Source: Ailanthus altissimus (lineage: Eukaryota > Streptophyta > Magnoliopsida > Sapindales > Simaroubaceae). From it: a DNA stretch of 64,000 nucleotides. A program made the position numbers and the translations under genes. Shown piece by piece: positions 58,161 through 64,000 of this stretch (its first letter is position 1; each line of letters begins with the position of its first letter). The notes below the pieces were generated by a model. That model was not told the origin of the DNA. It ran no database searches and worked only from the letters and a program-made list of their open reading frames with translations. The stretch spans positions 4,355,001 through 4,419,000 of the forward strand of contig OX327697.1 of NCBI GenBank assembly GCA_946807835.1, given 5' to 3'.

Positions 58161-60045
58161 CAAAAAATGGTAACGGTTCATTTAGTTACCCATCAATGTG
58201 CATTTTTTGAAAAGTCACCAATGCATCTTTAATGCCACTTTTAAACAATCATTCTGATCACTGTTATGATAATATGACTATGTCATGTAAGCCCTAGGGT
58301 CATCAGCAAAAGGTATATCACTAATCAATGTATCAATCCATCGATGAAGGATATGATACATGATCTTAAACATCTCATCAAACCATCAAACCAAAGACTT
58401 TAGTTGTTTATATTAAAAGGCACTCTAAAGACTACCTAATTCAAAGGACTATAATTATAAAGTTTAAAATGTTGACAAGTTAACATGAAAACTAAGAGAC
58501 CTCTATTCCTCTTGAGATTCTAACCCAAATGCCCAATTGTTATAAAACATAGTCCATGTGAGGTAGCCCATAAAGCCTTATAATCGCCTAGCCCATATAT
58601 ATAGGCCTAAAAGCTGCAAAGGTATATAGATGTCTTCAATCTGAATTTTAGTCCTCATCTTGTCAAATGTCATATTCTATATCAGATAGGAATTTGGTGA
58701 ATCTTATGTATATATGAGCAGCAATGCAGTGTTACTTAACAAGGTAGTATTTGGGTTAATGATAGGTGTTCAACCCATGACAAGTGGTATTAAAATAGAC
58801 ATGAATTCTCATTAGTATGTGAGTCCCAAAATCAACCCAATAATGATTACAATGTGAGTATTGAGTCCATCAAAAGTAATGGGGATGAGAAATATGGGTT
58901 AGGTAGTCTTTGAGAATCCTGTGTCTTAAGTCCTAATAGAGATTTTCACATTGATAATAGGTCTCTCATAAGTAATAGAGTGGGAAAAGTGGTTTCCCAT
59001 ATCATCACAAATTCAAAAAAGGGCAAATGTTTGTTTAGCTACCGGTCAACGTGCATTTTTTTAAAAGTCGCCAATATACCTTTGGTGCCAGCTTTAAACA
59101 ATCAGTCTCATCACCACTATAACAACATGATTATGTCATATAAGCTACAGGATAAACAAAGGGTATATCACTGATTAATGTATTGATCCACCTATGAATG
59201 ATATGATACATGATCCTGAACACCTCGTCAAACTGTCAAACCAAGGAATTTGGTTGTTATATCAAAAAGCACTCCAAAGATTACCTAATCCATGGGACTA
59301 TAATTATAAAGTTTGAAATGCTAACAAGTCAACATAAAAACTAAGGGACCTCTATTCCTTTTGAGATTTTGGCCCAAAAGCCCAATTATTATAAAGCTTA
59401 GTCCATCTAATGTAGCTTATAAAGCCTTATCATAGCCCAGCCAATAAGTGCAGGCTTAGACATTATAAAGGTACATGGATGTCCTCAAGCTAGCTTTAAG
59501 TTCTTATCTTGTCAAAAGTTATGTCCCTTATCAAATAGAAATTGAGTAGATCTTGGGTATATATTGACAGTTATATAGTATTACCTAACAGGCTAATATT
59601 TTTTGTTAATGGCAAGCGTTCAACCCCTGACAAGTGAATCAGAGTAGACTCATATTCTCATTCGTATGTGAGCCCGAAATTACTCCAATAAGGATTACCA
59701 TGTGTGTAATGAGTCCTCCAAAAGTATAGGTTCCTTAAAAATAATAGGAATGGAAAATACAGGTCAAGTGGGCCTTAAAAATTATGTGTCTTGAATCTTA
59801 ATAGAGATTTTTACGTGGATAGTAAGTCTCCCAAGAGTAATATAGATGGGTAATAAAACCCAGGTTAGCCATTAATTTTAAACCAAACCATAATGAGGGC
59901 GTCTTGTGAATAGTAAGGGAGAATGTCACATCTTATATCAAATAAAAATTAGGTGGATTTTAAAAATGTATAGGCAAGTATACAGTATTGTCTAACAGCG
60001 TAGTCTTTTGGGTCAATGATAAATGCTCGACCCGTGACATAAAGG
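58161..60045. repeat. 853-bp tandem repeat, two copies and a partial third
   Basis: The sequence starting 'caaaaaatgg' at 58161 recurs at 59014 with the same landmarks throughout (for example 'tatgatacatgat', 'agacctctattcc', 'caacccatgaca'/'caacccctgaca'). A shorter third copy begins near 59930 and includes 'gtcacatcttatatcaaata'. The copies differ by many substitutions, so the duplication is old. Confidence 0.85.
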
Positions 60046-60459
60046 AGCCATTGGCATCAATACCATTTTTGATCTAATCAACCACCCTAATTATACACAA
60101 ACATCTTAAATTAGACTTGCCATTAATAATCGCGGATTCAAAGTTCCTTTTACAATACGACACTAACAATCTCAGCATGAGTTCTATATGAAAAAAAAAG
60201 TCGAACCTTATTTGGGTAAAACTTTAATAAATAAATCTAAGAAAGAAAAGTCTTGATGTTTTTTAATCCTAATAGAATTCTACAACTATGTATTAAACTC
60301 ATATTATAACCATATAAATGAGGTCCAAATTGCTAAGCCAATGGACACATTACATACTCTAAACCTTTTTAGAAAGTTCTAAGCTTTCTTTGCCATTAAA
60401 ACACTCAGTAAATATATCTTTATTCTTTGTCGCCCTTTTTATTGTCTTTCTATTCTTTT

Positions 60460-62550
60460 TGTTGGGATTTATACTTATATGCTATCCCAATTTTGTATGA
60501 ATATTGTATTTTCATACTTATTTAATAAATAAATATTTCAGTAAATCGCTAATTATTTTATTAAGGTAAGATACTTGTAACATTTCAGACATTGTATTAG
60601 TCTAAACAAGGTAAAATCGGGTTTAAAGAGTTAGAACCTTGTCTGAAATAGGACAAAGATGTAGGAATATACTTGCAATGACATAGTTGTAAATAGTTGC
60701 AAGCATTGTTAAGAAATATCATTATGTAAATATGTTCCCAAATTAAATGTTCATGATATATTTTCACTGAGCTTAGTAGAAGCTCATATAGATATACATG
60801 TATTTAGTAAAGATTGGATGCTGAACTAAACTCAATGCAGACCTCCAACAGATTTCCTATAAATTTATCAATGGAGGGTCTTCTCTAATTGAGTAGTATT
60901 CGTGGTCCCTAGACCTAAGCACCACTGTAGACTTATGAGTGATCCATCATACTTAAATTTCACACATGTCAAAGTCCTTTTATGGTCTAACCGTTGGGTG
61001 TCACTGGATATGGTCCGATGCTTATGGAGTGCAGTGTGTGTAGATATGGGATCCATCAGCTCATATGAGTGAGTTAAATATCCAGATGTTCTAAGGTTGT
61101 ATTCTAAAAAGTCTTGTGACCATAAGAATTTAACCGAGAAAAGAGTTTTCTATGGAGTAAATAATATTGCAAAGGAATTTACGTATATTATTTATTGGAA
61201 TACGAATCAAAACAGATGAGTTTATGGCTAAGTAATAGAGGACTTGACGCTATTGATTTATATCTTCACTGTTTCAGGATATTAATGATGGAAGGATTGT
61301 ACAAATATGGATTAACCTCAACTTGTATGGTTTAACTCGTCATTTTGTATTATTCATAACGTGTGGGGGGGTATCAGTTATGGACTTACGAAAATATTTC
61401 GTGAGATAAAATGGGTGTAAACCTAGGGAGTCTTATTATATGAAGTGTATGCGTTGAGCACGTAGGTAGCATACCAGATCACATTGTTTGATCTGAAAAG
61501 TTTTTAAAAAATATAAATTTATTTCAAGATCTCTCAAGAAGTAGCTAAAGTTTAAATGTCAAACTTAAAATTGTACTAAGTGAGACTTGACACTTTTGTC
61601 TACTTAATATATGTCTAAACTTGTGCCAATAATTTGTATGGGTACTAAATTGAGCATTGGTAGATATAATTATCATTTAATAAAATAATTATTATTTTAT
61701 TTAAATTAAATTAATTATTAACTTATTTATTCCAGGGTCTTTCAGGAAATAGTTAAAGTTTCAGTGTTAAATCTAAAATTATACCAAGTAAAATTAAACA
61801 CTTTTATCTATCTAGTATATATCTTAAATTGTGCCAATAAATTATATGGATACTAATTTAAGTATTAATAAATAAAATATTAAAAAATTAAATTAATTTT
61901 TAAAAGTAGCGTGTTTCATATAGCTAGTAAATTAAAAAAATTTCTTAAAATATGTTTGCCATTATTATATATTATTTTAAATTATATATTGTACACTAAA
62001 CATTTTTTCAGTGGACCTTAATTTATTAAGCAAGAGGTGGCATAAAGCATTACCACTCATTGCTTCTAAATTTAGCCATCAAAATGGTCAAAGAAATTAA
62101 TGCATGACAAGGCAATTTAATTGCCTTGTCATGCTTGGCCAAATGGCTATCAATTCCCTTTTAATTTGTTAAAGGAAAGGCAACTTTGCCTATATTTACA
62201 TGGTAGTCGAGACAGAGAAAATACAATCAAAAATAAATTGTTATTTTTGTTTATGAAAGATTAAGAGTTAACCTTATATTTGAGAGATAGTAATATATTA
62301 GAAATAAGAATTACTTTAAATAATTCTAAAAAGAAAAGCTACCATTTTAGTTTGAGGAAGCCCATTACGTCCCCAACTAGAATTGTTTAAAATATGCTTC
62401 GATGGTAAGTTCTCTAATCTTATTAGTGTAATAAAATTATTTTAATGTGTATTATATTTCTGTTGCATTGCATGTGAGACATGCAATATTTAAATTGTTT
62501 AAAATGCACATATTCACATGTGCATGGTACAAAAGCACACAACACCAACA
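60460..62550 (+). repeat. 5' LTR of the window-edge copia element
   Basis: It starts TGTTGGGATT and ends CACCAACA, five bases before the primer-binding site, and is 2,091 bp. It shares the conserved block with the other 2-kb LTRs (about 61450). A perfect 33-nt foldback lies at 62102-62134. Confidence 0.93.
62102..62134. repeat. Perfect 16-bp foldback in the LTR
   Basis: GCATGACAAGGCAATT is followed, after one T, by its exact reverse complement. It would form a near-perfect hairpin in LTR RNA or DNA. Confidence 0.95.
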
Positions 62551-62554
62551 AAAT

Positions 62555-62566
62555 TGGTATTAGAGC
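62555..62566 (+). other. Primer-binding site (initiator tRNA-Met)
   Basis: TGGTATTAGAGC matches TGGTATCAGAGC at 11 of 12 positions. Confidence 0.92.
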
Positions 62567-63419
62567 ACTGTGTTGTGTGCTTATATTTAAAGTGTATGTG
62601 GCATAATTTAATTACACAGATTACTCCAAAAAAAATTTAAGGTTTGTTTTTGGCAATTTATAATTGTTATAAATGTGATAAATATTGTGGGCCATTTGTT
62701 TGTACTAGTAACCTCAATGGGAGTCCTATTGGTAGAGGTTAGTTGTGTTTACACAAACAAATGTGTGATTAAGAATCACAGGCTCATAAGATGGGGATAG
62801 AATTAAATAATATCTCTTAATCAAATTTAAATGTGTACCATTATGAGATAATGTTACACGTTGATTCATCTTGTCAATACGGCATTAGTCAGGTTATATC
62901 GTTCTTTTTCAATATTGCTTAAGTGTGAGGGTTTTAGTCTGTGTGATTTTGACTATGCTAGTTAAACATGAGATGAAGCAAATATATGTGAATATATTGC
63001 CTAATATTGCTAAAGCGTAAGGGTAATATCAATAATATATATTTAATTATTGACAAGTTAATTTAAAAAATATTTATCTAATATTGCTAAAGCGTGAGGA
63101 TAAAGTGTATTTAGGATCAGTGATAAGAGTTGCATAAAATACAATTGACAAGATTTGTCTACCTTTTAGATTTTACAATGGTCAATATTGCTAAAGCATG
63201 TGGCCTAAGTAAAATGTCAAATTGATCTACTTCATGTTGTACAATTTAAAGAGTTTAAATTTGTTGTTTTTCCTATTGAGTGATTTAGGGGATTATATAA
63301 TTCAGTGGGAGGGTGTTTTAGATTTAAAAATGTATAATTTAATTATGTCCTTAATCTAAAAAGAAAATTAGAGATTAAAATATTTATTTTCTGCTAATAT
63401 CTTTTCTTGTGAAGATAAA
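62567..63419 (+). other. Leader between primer-binding site and gag
   Basis: About 850 nt without a long open frame. The phrase 'aatattgctaaag/aatattgcttaag' recurs about five times (for example near 62913, 63005, 63085, 63185), giving weak periodicity of roughly 80-100 nt. This region would hold the packaging signal. Confidence 0.6.
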
Positions 63420-64000
63420 ATGACTTTATCTAATCTGTTAGCACGTATATTGGATGTAAACCAACCTCAAGGTGTAGAAAACCATGTAGACTGGTTAATG
63501 AATTTGAGAATTGTTCTCGATTCTGAAAAACTTGGATATGTAATAGATCAGCGTATGCCAAGAGGAATTTCTAATGAAGCCATCCTATAGGAGATGGTGA
63601 CTTATTAGAAATAGCTGGATAATGATTTAAAAGTTAAATCTTACATCCTTGCATCTATGTCTACAGTTTTACAGAGAGAGAATGTTGATATGGGTGATGC
63701 TTTTAGCATTATACTTCATCTGAAGGAGCTGTTTGATGAGCGTCCTCAGGTTGAGACATATAAGGTTGTTAAATCCCTTTTTCAATGTAGTCTTTCTGAG
63801 GGCACTCTAGTTAGTCCCTATGTTCTCAATATGATTTCTATAATCAAGAAGTTAGAGACAATGAAAATTACAGTGAACAAATATCTAGAAAATAGTTTAA
63901 TTCTCAAGTCACTTTCAGGGTCTTTCAGATAGTTCATAATGAATTTTAATATAGGGAATGACCCCGTTTTATGTTGAACTTCATAATATATTGAAGATAG
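63420..64000 (+). pseudogene. copia gag, 5' end, with stops
   Basis: From the ATG at 63420 the frame reads MTLSNLLARILDVN and DWLMNLRIVLDSEKLGYVID, the typical start of a copia gag. Two or three stops follow between 63587 and 63620, then an open stretch to 63932 (VKSYILASMSTVLQRE, MGDAFSIILHLKELFDE) matches the next part of the UBN2-type gag. It stops again at 63930. The reading frame continues off the window. Confidence 0.88.

Larger units (their letters stand above)
56431..60459 (-). mobile_element. Decayed gypsy-like element, minus strand
   Basis: Minus-strand coding remnants (56600-57560) lie downstream of a long repeat-bearing segment (58161-60050), in the order expected for an LTR followed by gag on the minus strand. 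The 48060-56425 LTR landed in it. I could not define LTR ends or a target-site duplication, so the boundaries are those of the surrounding elements. Confidence 0.5.
60460..64000 (+). mobile_element. Ty1/copia retrotransposon, 5' part, runs off the window
   Basis: A 5' LTR (60460-62550), a primer-binding site and a gag start are all present, in the order expected of a complete element. It gives the orientation of the whole 2-kb LTR family. Stops in gag show that this copy is not active. Confidence 0.92.

Overview
This is plant nuclear DNA, probably from a dicot: it is strongly AT-rich and crowded with Ty1/copia and Ty3/gypsy LTR retrotransposons, solo LTRs, tRNA-derived SINEs and a hAT-like element. 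I found one apparently intact protein gene, a single-exon cytosolic sulfotransferase (34203-35177, +), and one intact tRNA gene, tRNA-Arg(TCG) (9185-9258, -). Nearly all other coding similarity is retrotransposon gag-pol broken by stops and frameshifts. The species cannot be named from the sequence.

Layout. 1-14.9 kb: AT-rich intergenic DNA with a solo LTR (2387-4436), two SINEs, tRNA-Arg and a truncated tRNA-Phe. 14.9-20.2 kb: an LTR element without recognisable pol (14936-20226), whose left LTR carries three tandem 356-bp units and whose right LTR carries a hAT-like insertion; a solo-LTR-like element sits in its interior. 20.2-32.8 kb: a gypsy gag remnant split by a copia element (22064-32528), itself split by a solo LTR (23632-25694), a minus-strand chromovirus deletion derivative (28399-32027) and a SINE (32119-32257). 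32.8-36.0 kb: the sulfotransferase island. 36.0-45.1 kb: a decayed copia element (36046-45118) split by a 3-kb solo LTR (41033-44064). 45.1-60.5 kb: a solo LTR (45803-47886), then three levels of LTRs (48060-56425 containing 49576-55426 containing 52818-55243), all within a decayed minus-strand gypsy-like element with 853-bp tandem repeats. 60.5 kb to the end: the 5' LTR, primer-binding site and start of gag of a plus-strand copia element that runs off the window.

Most insertion boundaries were fixed by pairing TG...CA termini with 5-bp target-site duplications read directly from the sequence, and by checking that host sequence rejoins across each insertion. Seven LTRs of about 2.0-2.5 kb belong to one copia superfamily in three subfamilies. 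Six are solo, so LTR-LTR recombination has been the main route of removal. No host pathway can be reconstructed beyond the sulfotransferase, which would use PAPS to sulfonate a small hydroxylated metabolite in the cytosol.

The observations most worth following are a GC-rich dyad block upstream of the TATA box in the LTR promoters of several unrelated families, an antisense reading frame that stays open in several copies of the 2-kb LTR, the nesting itself, and changed residues in the PAPS-binding motifs of the sulfotransferase.
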